Of a DNA stretch of 64,000 nt, positions 46,335 to 56,612 are shown in pieces; positions within the stretch are counted from its first letter, which is position 1, and every line of letters begins with the position of its first letter. Position numbers and translations under genes: made by a program. Below the pieces are notes generated by a model. That model saw only the letters and a list, made by a program, of their open reading frames with translations. It was not told the DNA's origin and ran no database searches. The DNA is from Selaginella moellendorffii. Lineage: Eukaryota > Streptophyta > Lycopodiopsida > Selaginellales > Selaginellaceae. The stretch lies in contig NW_003314282.1 of assembly GCF_000143415.4 (NCBI RefSeq), positions 40,188-104,187 on the forward strand, given 5' to 3'.

Positions 46335-47359
46335 TTAATAAATATTTAAAATTTAAAATATTTATTCAAAAATTTTATTATGCTTAATTAATAAAAACAC
46401 TTGGTTTTCTTTGGGGTTTTATATTTTATTTTTAAAAAAAAATTAAGAATACTATAGTATATATTATTTAATGTGCTAAATAATTATAAATATAATTATA
46501 GATAATATTGTTAAAGAGGGAAAGATTGTGCACTTTTATTTATTATTCCTTTATTTTTTATATTTAAATAATAATAGAATTTTTTTTCAAATTGTTCTCT
46601 TTAATTGCTTACAATTTACCATACTTCCTTAGTGTCTAGCTTACCTAGATTAAACTAATGGTGTGATATGGCCAACTAGTAAAGTTGGAACTAAATACCA
46701 AATATAAATTTCTGAATTTAAACTTTCTAGGATGTTTAATATTATTTAAACTCAATGATACTTAATTAAGACAGTTTTAAAGAATATACTGTTACTTATG
46801 GGCCTTTTCTATTTTAATTCATTGTTTATTTTAAGCAAAATTTATAAACATACAGTTCATTGTTTAATACTAATAAAAATTTCATTGTTTTCACCAAATA
46901 TGATAAGGAAACCATTGTATTAAAATTCCAATATTTTCTGGTTTAATGTTTAATAAAAATATAAAATTGTGACTAAATTAGACTATAAACATGATTTTAT
47001 ATGAATAAAAAATAATTATTATAAACAAATAAAAGAAAGTTTAAAAGCAGTTTTGTTTATTTAGGTAATAGTTGAAGTTAACAGAGAGTTGTTAAAAATT
47101 TAATATAATTTAATATTAACTTCTCCTTTATGCATAGCACTTTTTCTTCTTTAAATATTAAGAGTTAAAATATCTTTTAGGAAAGCAATAAATAAAATAA
47201 TATTTAAAAAATTACTACTGTTAACTATTTATAGTTAGAGGTTTAGGGCTCTCGGTCCGTTGCATTAGATTAAACGATCCATCGTAAGTAGAGTCGCACA
47301 AGAAAGCGAGAAAGAAAGGATCCGCGCTGCGCAGCGCTAGCTCCCAGGAAAGAAGAACC
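46335..47359. other. AT-rich spacer, no gene seen
   Basis: About 1 kb of very AT-rich DNA with stops in all frames. I see no repeat borders or RNA gene. Confidence 0.6.
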
Positions 47360-48001
47360 CTAATCCAGCTCGTAGACGAGCTTGGCGCCCACGTACCCGA
47401 GCTTGGCCGCCTCCACGAAATCGTTGGTCACGTCCTCGAGCGCCCTCGACACATTGTACATCGCGAAATCATCGTCGTCGTAGGGCGTGTCCTTGACCTT
47501 GTCGCGAGAATCCGGGAAGAACTTGCGCAGCTTCTTGAGCATGGCGGCCGTCCGGACCACCAGCTCCGGCTCGATCACGGCGCCATCCTCGGACCGCCGC
47601 TGCAAATCCACGATCGGCCCCAGCCCCTCGTCGCCGAGCAGCGTCCGCGCCGTGAGCTTCTTGAACTGCGCGTCATCCAGCAAGGGGCGCTTGGCCGGCG
47701 GGCAGAGCATGGGAATGATCTCCATGGGCCGCGGCGGAGCATCGTCGTCCTCGCTCTCGTGCTCGCCATCGTCGCCGGGCTCGAGCGCCGCCTTGGCGCG
47801 GAGGTAGGCCGCGATTACCATCTGGCGGACGTAGCAGCTCCAGGAATCCCGGGTCGCCAGAGGGATACCCAGCGACTCCATCACCGCCGATTCCCGGGGC
47901 TTGGCCTTCTTCTTGCTGCCGCTACGCCGCTTCTTCTTGCGCGCCTCCACCCGGAGCCGCTGCTTCTCCTCCTCGTCCACGTAGAATCGGAGCCACCGCA
48001 T
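47360..48001 (-). CDS. uncharacterised protein, paralogue A of a divergent pair
   Basis: A single-exon protein of 213 residues, GC-rich, start ATG at 48,001. A short N-terminal part is followed by a very basic Lys/Arg stretch (about residues 20-38, nuclear-localisation-like). Then come the shared motifs of the pair: DSWSCYVRQMVIAAYL (about 53-68), a variable acidic loop, PPAKRPLLDDAQFKKLTART, PIVDLQRRSEDGAVIEPELV, and MLKKLRKFFPDS..DTPYDDD near the end. I do not recognise the family. The predicted fold is helical. The head-to-head partner at 48,467-49,096 shows the same motif order, so both descend from one duplication and may share a promoter. Confidence 0.75.
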   Translation of the reverse strand: MRWLRFYVDEEEKQRLRVEARKKKRRSGSKKKAKPRESAVMESLGIPLATRDSWSCYVRQMVIAAYLRAKAALEPGDDGEHESEDDDAPPRPMEIIPMLCPPAKRPLLDDAQFKKLTARTLLGDEGLGPIVDLQRRSEDGAVIEPELVVRTAAMLKKLRKFFPDSRDKVKDTPYDDDDFAMYNVSRALEDVTNDFVEAAKLGYVGAKLVYELD

Positions 48002-48335
48002 CGCGCCGCGAAGGAAGTCCCAGGAAATCGATCGATCGAGCGCCGGAGAAGAGAGATCGGGGAGAGATTGCGAGAGAGAGGAGCTACCCTGCAGAGAAAG
48101 GGCGAGACTTTAGGGCAAGCGATCGCGAGGAAGAACAAGCACACACAAAGCACACAATGCGAGGGAAAAAAACACACGAACTCACATAGTTTGGTCAAAG
48201 ATACGTTGACTAGATTAGCTGCTCGTATAAACGTCCGTCTAAGCCGTGCTGCCTACGCTAATCGGCATCGTCAAAGAGAAGTGGGAGCATAGATTTTTGA
48301 TGCTTTTTTTAAGGCGGGCATATTCGCCGCGAGAA

Positions 48336-48343
48336 TATAAAGG
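48336..48343 (+). promoter_or_regulatory. candidate TATA box for paralogue B
   Basis: TATAAAGG lies about 125 bp before the ATG at 48,467, in the 465-bp gap between the two divergent genes. Confidence 0.45.
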
Positions 48344-48466
48344 CGTCGCCTAGGAAGAACGAGAGATCGAGCAATCCAGCAGCGTTGGATAGATAGGCGC
48401 CAGGGTTTCTAGATTTCTCGCTTCGACCTTTCTCTTGGATCTCTCTCTCACGATCGCGGCGCGGCT

Positions 48467-49096
48467 ATGGCGGCGGCATCCACAGCAACGCGGTATGTGA
48501 TGAAGTTGTATCCGGACGAGGATGAGAAGAAGCGGCTCGAGAAGAAGCGGCGCAAGCAGCGGCAAAGCCACGGCTACCCGGCCAAGCGCAAGAATCTGGG
48601 GAAGAAGCCGACGGAGGTAGCGCTGGACGATCTCGATTCCTGGGAGTCGTATCTCCGCGCGATGCTCATCGCCGCCTATCTAAAGGTCGAAGAGGAGTGG
48701 GAAGACGTCGACGAGAAGAAGGAGGCGCTCAACACCATCCTGTGCTGCTGCCCGGTGGATCGCGAGCTCCAGATGAAGACGCTGCTGAATCGCAAGATAA
48801 CCAAGATCCTGGACGAGGAGTTCGCGCCGATTTGCGACCTGGCGCGGCGGAGCATGGACGGGGACAAGATCGAGCCGGCGCTCTTCCTCAAGGCCACGGA
48901 GATGCTCCACAAGCTCCGGGATTTCTTCCCGACCAAGATGAAGGTCTTGGCGGGAAGTCCGTACGATGGGCGCGCGAGCAACGTTTGCGGGGAGGCGCTG
49001 GACAATCTCTTGGCGCAGATGAAGCACGCCGCCAAGTTCCGGCACTTGGGCGCCACTGTGGACGAGAAGGACGAGAAAGACGAGAAAGAGAAGTGA
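48467..49096 (+). CDS. uncharacterised protein, paralogue B of a divergent pair
   Basis: A single-exon protein of 209 residues, rich in Lys and Glu. Motifs shared with paralogue A, in order: YVMKLYPDEDEKKRLEKKRR (basic N-terminus), DSWESYLRAMLIAAYL, CCPVDRELQMKTLLNRKITK, PICDLARRSMDGDKIEPALF, and MLHKLRDFFPTKMKV..SPYDGR. It ends in a repetitive DEKDEKDEKEK tail. Paralogue A has PPAKRP where B has a CCCPVDREL segment. Function unknown; no enzymatic motif seen. The basic region could bind nucleic acid or direct nuclear import, which is only an inference. It faces the Kir-like gene tail to tail with 153 bp between. Confidence 0.75.
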   Translation: MAAASTATRYVMKLYPDEDEKKRLEKKRRKQRQSHGYPAKRKNLGKKPTEVALDDLDSWESYLRAMLIAAYLKVEEEWEDVDEKKEALNTILCCCPVDRELQMKTLLNRKITKILDEEFAPICDLARRSMDGDKIEPALFLKATEMLHKLRDFFPTKMKVLAGSPYDGRASNVCGEALDNLLAQMKHAAKFRHLGATVDEKDEKDEKEK

Positions 49097-49249
49097 TCTT
49101 CGCAAGATCTTAGAGATCGTTCCATATGATCTATAAATATATAACACCGCTTATATTTATTAACATATAAGCTTTGACCTTTGTGACTGTAGATCTTTGT
49201 GTTGTCACGTCTTTGATCTATGGTCTCTGGATCGCAAGCTTTGATCTCG

Positions 49250-51687
49250 CTACCGGAAGGTCTCGGCGCGAGTAAAGGAGGAGGACATACATTTCCAGAG
49301 CTTCCTGTTGCGAATCCCCGAGGCCCAGCTTCTCAGCGGACTGACTGTCTCGGGGATTTCTTCTTCTTGTTTCTCGCTTTCGCGCTTGTCAACCGCTCGT
49401 TTCATTCGAGCCACGGCTTGCGAGACTGTTCCTGCGGCCTGGATAGAGACGAGGTGAGCACGCGAGTATAGAAATCTAAAGGAGAGCTGCTTGCCTTGAA
49501 AGTCTTGAGGAGGTCGATCTTGGAGTGATCCAGTACTCTCAATCCTTTGTCGTTGATCTGGATGAAATCTACGTAGTCGGCATCCCAGACAACGTCGCCG
49601 TCGTGGACGAAGTAATCCTGCAGTTAAGTAGTACACCACTCTTGAATTCCGCCCGCCATGAATTGAGGAACTTGAATCACCTCTAGATGGAATATAGGCT
49701 GCATTGATGCTCGCTCCAGGCCCATGACAGTCAAGGAAAACGAAGCGTCGCCATCGACCAAGGATTCGTTCGTGTGTCCATAGACAGGACTTTTCTTGTC
49801 TATGATGTGCCGCACCATGAGTCCATATCTCAAGTATGAAACCTGTCACATAAGAAGATTGAGTATCGTTGAAACAAAAGCGAGAGTTCGTTTGCCTCGG
49901 GTCGTACTACGTCCAGATCTTGAGTCGAGCAAAACACGGAACCAGACGGGAGAGTGACAAATATCCTGAAAGTGAGACATATTTTAGCGTCAACAAGCTC
50001 GCACGGCGGTGGCCCTGTCAACACTAGTCGAATGCTGAGGACCCTGCATGGGAAAGTGAGAGCTGACACGGTTGTTAAACGAGAACTTACCTGAACTTTT
50101 CGCCATCTCCCAAGCTCGGGATGTAGTCATCCTTCTTTATTATCGCTTTCTTTGAACACCGGATGGGATGCGATGGCTGCGACATTCGGGCAAACACTGG
50201 GTTGACAAGAGTGTTAGCTGTTTTGCTTCTTGAAAGACAAGTCCCTGCTCACCAGCTCCACTGAGAAAGACGAACAAAAATTGTGCCATAAGGGTGTTAA
50301 CGTTTGCTATCAGCAGAGAATACGGTGAGACCGCTATGACAGGAGATCCGCCAAAGGTTGTTGACAAAGACAACCTGGGAGAAGCAATCCAAAAATCAGC
50401 ACATAAAATATAGGGAGCGGGGAAGATCTTACGCATAAAGGAAGACGTTTAAAACAGCTAAGCATGTTTCTTTCGCTGACGCGAGAGGGCCGATAAGTCC
50501 CTGCTCCGCCATAGCTTCATCGTAAGTAAGCCCGTCAATGTTTAGCAGGAACAAAGGCATGAATAATAATGACAATGCCATTGGAGCAAGAAAAACTCCA
50601 ACGAGAAAATACCCGATAGACATCTGCACGAAAAACAGAAGGTAAACACGACACTTAAGTACAAAGAAGACTATTGCGGTACCTTCAAGCAAGCAACGTA
50701 AAAGTCCTGGACGAAACCGATGAGTGACTTGTCCTGTCGCACAACGAGCCCTTCCATTCCTTTCCTCCCTTTCAAACGATGTTGCGGCCCCGTTTTCGAT
50801 CCTTCAAACGCAGCCGCGCCAACGCCTCCTGCCCCTCCTTCATTCAGCTCCTCCACCCTCTTCTCCTCCAGAAGATCGTTCGGAGAATTCTTTACGTGTG
50901 CCATGTGAGTGGCAAAGGCCACAGTATGTCTGAGCCTCCGCCACCTATTGCGAGCCAGTAGCGACTCCCCTGGAGTCGAAGAATCTAGCACTCCTCCTGC
51001 GTTCTCGGTATCGGTGACCGCTTTGGAGCTGGGAAACGTCGGACTGTTTTCATCTACACTTGGGCTGGCAAGAGACGTGGAATCACTCTCGGACTTGGCA
51101 AGCACGGGCACTAGCGTCGACGAAGCGTTGTCACCCATGAATTCGTCCACTGTTAAGTCAACCTGTACACCCACGTCCTTTCCCACTTTAGCTCTGGGAG
51201 AAGAAGTAGCGGCAGGAAGAACTTCCTCCAGATTTTCGTGACCCAAGCTTGACATGGAGTCCATCTCGCAAGCCTGGCTATGCCTTCTTACTGCCTCTGC
51301 CAGCTTCCATCCCTTCCTTACTCTAAACCTCTTGGCCTTGGCATGCTCGGCAACGTCGTCTTTCTCCCCTTCCTGGAGCCGAAAGCTCGGAGACCTGAAG
51401 CTTCTAGCTCCCAGTTTCTTTCGACGCTGGTCAGGAGCAATTGTGGAAGAAGAAGCATCGGTGCCTTTCTCTTCTTCCTCTTGCTTGCTTTCTCCTCCCC
51501 AGCGATCGATCGACATGCTCCCATCAGGAGCTAGAATGGACTGCCCCTGGTGAGCCAAATGCGGCGAGAAGAGGGAAGGGTCTTCACGGTACCTGGACGA
51601 GTCAAGGCCGGTCTCTTCGATGGATCGAGCGGAAGGAAATCTCACTCGCAGATTGTCTCGTTTCCATCCTCCAGCCTTGCTTGACAT
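49250..51687 (-). CDS. Kir-like (inward-rectifier family) channel with non-canonical filter
   Basis: A protein of 677 residues from eight exons: 51,687-50,683; 50,623-50,433; 50,374-50,253; 50,196-50,091; 50,043-49,908; 49,842-49,681; 49,617-49,495; 49,438-49,250. Residues 1-310 are a polar, probably disordered cytosolic region with basic clusters (RNRWRRLRHTVAFATHM). Then a slide-helix-like FVQDFYVACLK, a first membrane helix (IGYFLVGVFLAPMALSLLF), a pore region, and a second helix ending VFLSGAVFARMSQP, which matches the Kir M2 end (GAVFAKMSRP). The cytoplasmic beta domain follows: ELVDAKICLTFRI, LRYGLMVRHIIDKKSPVYGHT, FHLEDYFVHDGDVVWDADYV. The selectivity filter TIGYG is replaced by TFGGS, so potassium selectivity is doubtful. 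Intron 7 appears to use a GC donor (AAG/GCAAGC). A 5' leader intron is likely (acceptor CCATAG at about 51,697). Confidence 0.78.
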
Positions 51688-51946
51688 TGACCTCCTATGG
51701 AAGAACACGTAGTAAGAATTTCTATGGTCAATCCAGCTAAGAATCACGGCAATCTAGAACCAATCCAAAGCAGAGGAAGAAAATCGAGAGAGAGGGACAG
51801 GAGCTGCGAACCTGGAGTCTGTGACCGTGCATTCTGCGCAGCGAAATCACGCGCGCGAGAGCGCCATTCCTCCCACTCCGGCGCTAGAACCCTAGAGAAG
51901 GCGCATTTTATTTCTCCGTTAGAACCCTCAACCCTAGCGCCTAGCG
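51688..51946. promoter_or_regulatory. shared promoter and leaders of Kir-like gene and DPH5
   Basis: Only 259 bp separate the two start codons, which point away from each other. The Kir-like leader seems to contain a small intron in this stretch, so transcription starts lie close together or overlap. Confidence 0.55.
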
Positions 51947-53042
51947 ATGGTGCTGTCTATGGTGGGATTGGGCCTGGGCGACGAGCGCGACATCACGATC
52001 CGGGGGATGGACGCCGTGCGTGGCGCCGATCGCGTCTACTTGGAGGCGTACACATCCTTGCTCGATCTAGGCCCTGTGGAGTCCGCGATTTCTAGACTGG
52101 TAATATCCTCCTCGATCCTCGATTCTCTCTTATCTGCTAGCTCTCACAGGAAGATTTCTATGGACGAGAGATCATACTCGCCGATAGGGAGATGGTAGAA
52201 CAGGCTGCCGAGGAGATTGTCGAGGCTGCGCGATCCGAGAAAGTGGCTTTCCTTGTGGTTGGAGATCCATTCGGGTATGGAATATCTTTGCTCGTTTCTA
52301 TTTCGCTAAGCTCTTCGCTACAGTGCCACCACTCACTCCGACCTGGTGGTCCGTGCAAGGAGATCCGGCGTCGAAGTGGAAGTCATCCACAACGCATCGG
52401 TCATGAACGCGATCGGTGTGTGTGGCTTGCAGCTCTATCGATTCGGGGAGACCATTTCCATTCCATTCTTCACGGAGACTTGGAAACCGGATAGTTTCTA
52501 CGACAAGATCAAAGCAAACCGGACGCTTGGTTTGCACACTTTGTGCCTCCTCGGTACGTAAGCTACTGTTCTAACACCGATCGTTCTCTCGAGTTTCTCA
52601 CTGTTCTTCACTAGATATTCGTGTCAAGGAGCCTTCCGTGGAGGCCTTGTGCAGGTAAGCTCCAAGTTTTTTTTACTCGTGAAACCTCTTACGCTTGAAA
52701 CTTTGCTTAGAGGCTTGAAGAACACGTACGAGCCGCCGAGATACATGAGCATCAACACAGCAGTGGAGCAATTGCTGGAAGTGGAGGAGCAACGCAAAGA
52801 GAAAGGTTTGGAAAACTTTGGATCAATCAATCAAAGATCTAACTTTTTTACTTCTTCCAGCTTACAGTGACGAGACTCTGGCAGTAGGATTGGCACGCCT
52901 AGGAACAAAGTCACAGAAGATAGTGGCTGGAACGCTCAAACAATTGGAAGCAACGGAGTTTGGCGCGCCTTTGCATTGTCTCGTCATCACCGGCAACGTT
53001 CACGTCATGGAGAACGAAATGCTTAGCTTTTTCGCGACTTGA
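51947..53042 (+). CDS. DPH5: diphthine methyl ester synthase
   Basis: A protein of 274 residues from six exons: 51,947-52,099; 52,150-52,274; 52,324-52,553; 52,615-52,654; 52,711-52,805; 52,861-53,042. The enzyme uses S-adenosylmethionine to methylate the diphthamide precursor on a histidine of elongation factor 2 in the cytosol. Family signs: the N-terminus [30 protein letters not shown], the GDPFG motif ([20 protein letters not shown]), [38 protein letters not shown], and [16 protein letters not shown]. All six exons join in frame at GT/AG sites. The stop lies 39 bp from that of the NIP aquaporin on the other strand, so the transcripts overlap tail to tail. Confidence 0.95.
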
Positions 53043-53081
53043 GGTAGGATATTCTTATTCAAACCCGGAATATTCACTTAC

Positions 53082-54085
53082 TCACTGGAGCAGCTCGTTT
53101 CTTCCCCATTTCTTGGGCTTGCTCGCGCCGGTGGTTCTCACGATCGTGTAGCCGGCGGCACCGAGAAGACAACCAAGCGTCGGTGCGACTATGTAGACCC
53201 AGAGGCTCTTGTAGCAATTGGCGGCGATGGCAGGGCCGATAGTTCTGGCTGGATTCATCGATGCTCCAGTTGCTTGGCTGAGTGAAACAAAGAAAAGATC
53301 AAAGGTTTAGAAGGCACACACAAGTACCTTGCGGCCAAGTTGTTGACAAACACTGTAGCGCCCACTGCGACGGCTGCCATGTCTCCAACCTGGCAGAAAA
53401 GATGTGAGATCAAACCACCAAAGTGAAGAGCTCGGGAAGGAGTACCGCAGATCTATCGGTGGCGAGTGCTGTGTTGACAAACATGAGGATGAAGGATATC
53501 ACGAGCTCCAGGACGAAAGCTTGGAGGTCCGATCCAATGGGAACCGTCACTCCTGCGGCGATATCTGGATAGTAGACCCCTTTGAGAATGAAAGAGGCCA
53601 GAACAGATGCCAGGAGCTGCGCGACAATATAGACGGGAACCTGTACACTCGCGAAAGGAAAGCCATCACGACAGCTTCAAGTTACGAGCTCGATCTGACC
53701 AACCTGGATCCAAGGAAACTGTCCGAGAGCGGCGAAACTTATAGTGACGGATGGATTTAGATGCGCTCCACAAATATGGCCGGTTGAGAAGATGATGGTC
53801 GTCACGGCCAGGGCGGGAGTAGCAGACAGTGCAAAGACCGAAAGACCACCGAGCTGCTTGTTCACTATAGGAGTTGCCGCGGCGGTGAAGATGAGAATGA
53901 ACGTTCCAATGAACTCGGCACCAACCTTCAAGATGAGAACAAGGCCAAAGAAGTTAGCATGATCGAAGAGATGGATCGGATCGGTGGACCTTTCTAGCAA
54001 AAGCAGTAAAAGGCGTGAGTACGAGCTCCTCATCTTCGTAACGTTCTCGCTTGCCACTGATCAAAGGACGGGTTTCCTCGCTCAT
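53082..54085 (-). CDS. NIP-type aquaporin (NPS/NPA)
   Basis: A major intrinsic protein of 256 residues from five exons: 54,085-53,990; 53,925-53,704; 53,640-53,446; 53,389-53,328; 53,277-53,082. The first pore motif is GAHLNPSVTISFAALGQFPW (NPS, near residue 89), the second GASMNPARTIGPA (NPA, near 200). The closest plant group I can name is the NIP5/6/7-like set, which carry NPS or NPV variants and move boric acid, glycerol or other small uncharged solutes. Helix text such as GAEFIGTFILIFTAAATPIV and YKSLWVYIVAPTLG is typical of NIPs. The N-terminus is short and charged, the C-terminus ends KPKKWGRNELLQ. Exon joins keep the frame. Plasma-membrane location is inferred from the family. Confidence 0.92.
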
Positions 54086-54317
54086 GATCTGTTACAACAA
54101 CAAAGGCGAAGAGCATATATCTTAGCGACAGCAGAGAAACAGAAAAATCGAAGCAGAAGAAGATCCATACGCTAGATTCAAAGTTCGAGGAGGATTGACG
54201 TTGTGCCAAGACGGTAGGAATTTTCAGGAGTATCTTATAGCCATTAGCTCCTGGAATGACATGGTAGAAAGCTCTGGCATGTGGTCCATGCTCGGTCATT
54301 TGAATTGACAAAGGTCC

Positions 54318-54647
54318 CTACCTCTTTACTTGATCTTGATGCGCTGCTGGTTCCACGAGAATCGGCTTTCCAGCTCGTGCTCCACAATCCGACGAGCCGA
54401 CCAGTCCTTCAACAATTAATGCCATGTTTTTGATACCAGCTTCCAAGCTCTGTTCCTGAAACAACGCACTAGTAACGTTAGCAAGAATGAAAAGTGGAAA
54501 GTAAATAAGGGACTAGCTGCTACTTACAAATCGCTGTCTTCCCTGATGCAACTTGCAGAAGGAATCTGCTAAAGCGAAAGCCACAATAAAGAAGTAAGAA
54601 GCTACGAACGATATGTCGTTTGATTCGGGGGGCCCGAAGCCTCCCAT
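54318..54647 (-). CDS. possible small single-pass membrane protein, 85 residues
   Basis: Two in-frame exons: 54,647-54,528 and 54,455-54,318, with a canonical GTAAGT donor and a TTTCAG acceptor 72 bp apart. The protein starts MGGFGPPESNDI, has one hydrophobic segment (FVASYFFIVAFALADSF), then a helical stretch (EQSLEAGIKNMALIVEGLVG) and a polar tail ending DQVKR. It lies 40 bp after the PDI stop codon, so it could also be an alternative 3' end of the PDI transcript rather than its own gene. No family recognised. Confidence 0.4.
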
Positions 54648-54687
54648 TCCATCAGAGAAAACTTTTACAACGCGATGGCAGTGCCTC

Positions 54688-56468
54688 TTAGAGTTCACTC
54701 TGCGCATCAGCATTCTCATCAGCAGCCATTAGTTCCTCGAGAGAGAATTCCTCTTCTGGAATAGCTTCCCCATCTTTACCATCCCAAGGATCGGTTTTGA
54801 CGATCTCGTAGCCGGTGCCAAGCGGAAGGTTTCCTTTCCCACCTTGTCCTGCATCTTTCACGAAGTCCCTGCAATCGGCAAGAACAACGATATCAGTCCT
54901 TGGCGACTCAAGTGCCATTAAAGACTTACAGCACGGAGCTTGGTTCAAAAGCACTTCTTAACGGGAGAAACACCGCCTTTTTCACGTTGAGAGCGACTAA
55001 TGCCGGGTAGCCATATCCACCAACTTGAACAGCTTTTTCGAGGGATGGTTGCTTGCCAGCCTCGGCCCACAAGTACCTGCAATATCGCCGCTGTAGATCC
55101 AAAGTTCGGAAGAGAGCTAGTTACGTACCCATAGGGGTCTTTCCCAAACTTCGTGGCAAGGTTCTTCAGGATGTCCAAGTATTGGTTACGGCCGTCAGCC
55201 TTTGAGTCCAGAATATCTGGAAGAAACGTCACAAAACAAATTGCTGCCGAAGAGCAGTGACTTTCCATGATTTCCTGCACAAGAATGTGAATCAAAGACG
55301 AGGAATGCATGGTAACAATAAGTTTCGTACCGGTCCAGTCAGCTCAGTAACTTCTGGCGGAACAGCGCTACTTTCCAGCAGCTGAAGAGCATGAGACTCA
55401 ATCGCTGATGCGTCTCTCGCACCTTGGTAAACCGTCGGGTTCTGCTTATCTGCTCCAAAAACCAGAATAGTTGGAAATCCTGTGACACTGTACTTGCTCA
55501 TAAGATCCTGTTTAAAGAAAGAAAACAGGTCATGGACAGCCCTCTTGTCATTTTGTATGCAAGACGAACCTTGTGCGCGTCGCCATCCACCTGTCCAAGC
55601 TTAACTTTGCCTTTCAGCCTCTTGGCAGCATTCTTCCATTCTGGCGCAAGTTTCTTACAATGACCACACCTATGGTAAAAAAGTTAAAACTTTCATCCAG
55701 AATTAATAGCAATAAGGAGTACCAAGGCGCGAAAAACTCAACGAGCCAGATATCGTTGCTCTTTAGCACTTGCTCGTCAAAGTTCGTTGGCGTAAGCTCA
55801 ATCGACGCCTTCTCCTTATCTGGGTTCTTCTTCTCCTTGTCTTGGCTCTTCTTTTTGGACTTGAGTCTATCAAGTGCAAGAGTCTTGGCCTGCTTAACCA
55901 GTTGAGAAAAAAGAAAACACGAAAGGAAATATCTCTAACCTGTTGAAGCGCGAATTCGACAATTCCCTTTGCCTCCCGTGGACCCTGATAATCGATAGGG
56001 GATTTCCCTACTCCAAAAACTTTGATCGTAGGAAATCCTTGGAGTCCATATTCCTGGAATGAATCGACATGATGGAGGAGTTGATAATTCTTATAGAAAA
56101 CCACACGTACCGCTGCCAGAGATTTGTGCGTATCAGCATCAACAGCTGCGATGGTAACAATCCCTTTTAACGCTGTGGCTGCTTTGTCCCATGCTGGAGC
56201 TAGAGCTTTACAGTGACCACACCAGTTCGCGAAGAACTCGACAATTACGATTCCTTTAGCGTCGAGCACCTAGGAAGAAGAATCCTCGTCTATATGACGC
56301 CTAGAGAATGGACAATGCAGGTGTTCATACCTTGGACTTGAAATTCGATGGATTGACAATGACAACGTCCGAGGATGCATCGTAAAGACCTTGCGCCGCT
56401 CCAGCGATTCCAAGAACAAGTAGAATCAGGAGAAGCGCGCTGCGAGAAGATCGTCGTCCCATCTCCAT
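54688..56468 (-). CDS. P5-type protein disulfide isomerase (PDIL2/PDIA6-like)
   Basis: A protein of 442 residues from nine exons: 56,468-56,331; 56,269-56,111; 56,053-55,940; 55,889-55,723; 55,669-55,570; 55,507-55,331; 55,274-55,129; 55,076-54,930; 54,868-54,688. It has a signal peptide ([16 protein letters not shown]), then two thioredoxin domains with the active sites [14 protein letters not shown] (Cys near 63) and [14 protein letters not shown] (near 193), each followed by a GFPT cis-Pro motif ([18 protein letters not shown]). A third, redox-inactive thioredoxin-like b domain follows. It forms and reshuffles disulfides in the ER. The C-terminus is acidic and ends AQSEL, not a clear KDEL-type signal. 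It shares a 144-bp promoter with PLAA that holds ER-stress elements. Confidence 0.94.
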
Positions 56469-56516
56469 TCTTCTCTCGCTCGCCTAGGGTTTATCAACCC
56501 AAGCAAAAATTGTAGG

Positions 56517-56531
56517 TGACGTGTGACGTGG
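56517..56531. promoter_or_regulatory. paired TGACGTG elements (UPRE/bZIP type)
   Basis: TGACGTG (56,517-56,523) is followed directly by TGACGTGG (56,524-56,531). TGACGTGG is the core bound by ATF6/XBP1-type and plant ER-stress bZIP factors. Further ACGTGG cores are at 56,540 and 56,572. The elements lie between the divergent PDI and PLAA starts. Confidence 0.6.
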
Positions 56532-56540
56532 TTTGGTATA

Positions 56541-56559
56541 CGTGGCATAATTCCATTGG
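56541..56559 (-). promoter_or_regulatory. perfect ER-stress response element (ERSE) in the PDI promoter
   Basis: On the minus strand the sequence is CCAAT, nine bases (GGAATTATG), CCACG: exactly the ERSE-I consensus CCAAT-N9-CCACG. It is 73-91 bp upstream of the PDI start codon and reads towards PDI. Confidence 0.72.
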
Positions 56560-56612
56560 CAACATAATCCTACGTGGCTACTCTAGGGCAAGGGTTCTTG
56601 AGCTCTTTCCCA

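Noticed and set aside
48676-49147. Long minus-strand frames over paralogue B, and plus-strand frames over paralogue A
   Set aside because: Shadow frames of GC-rich genes; the motif conservation between paralogues lies only in the chosen frames.
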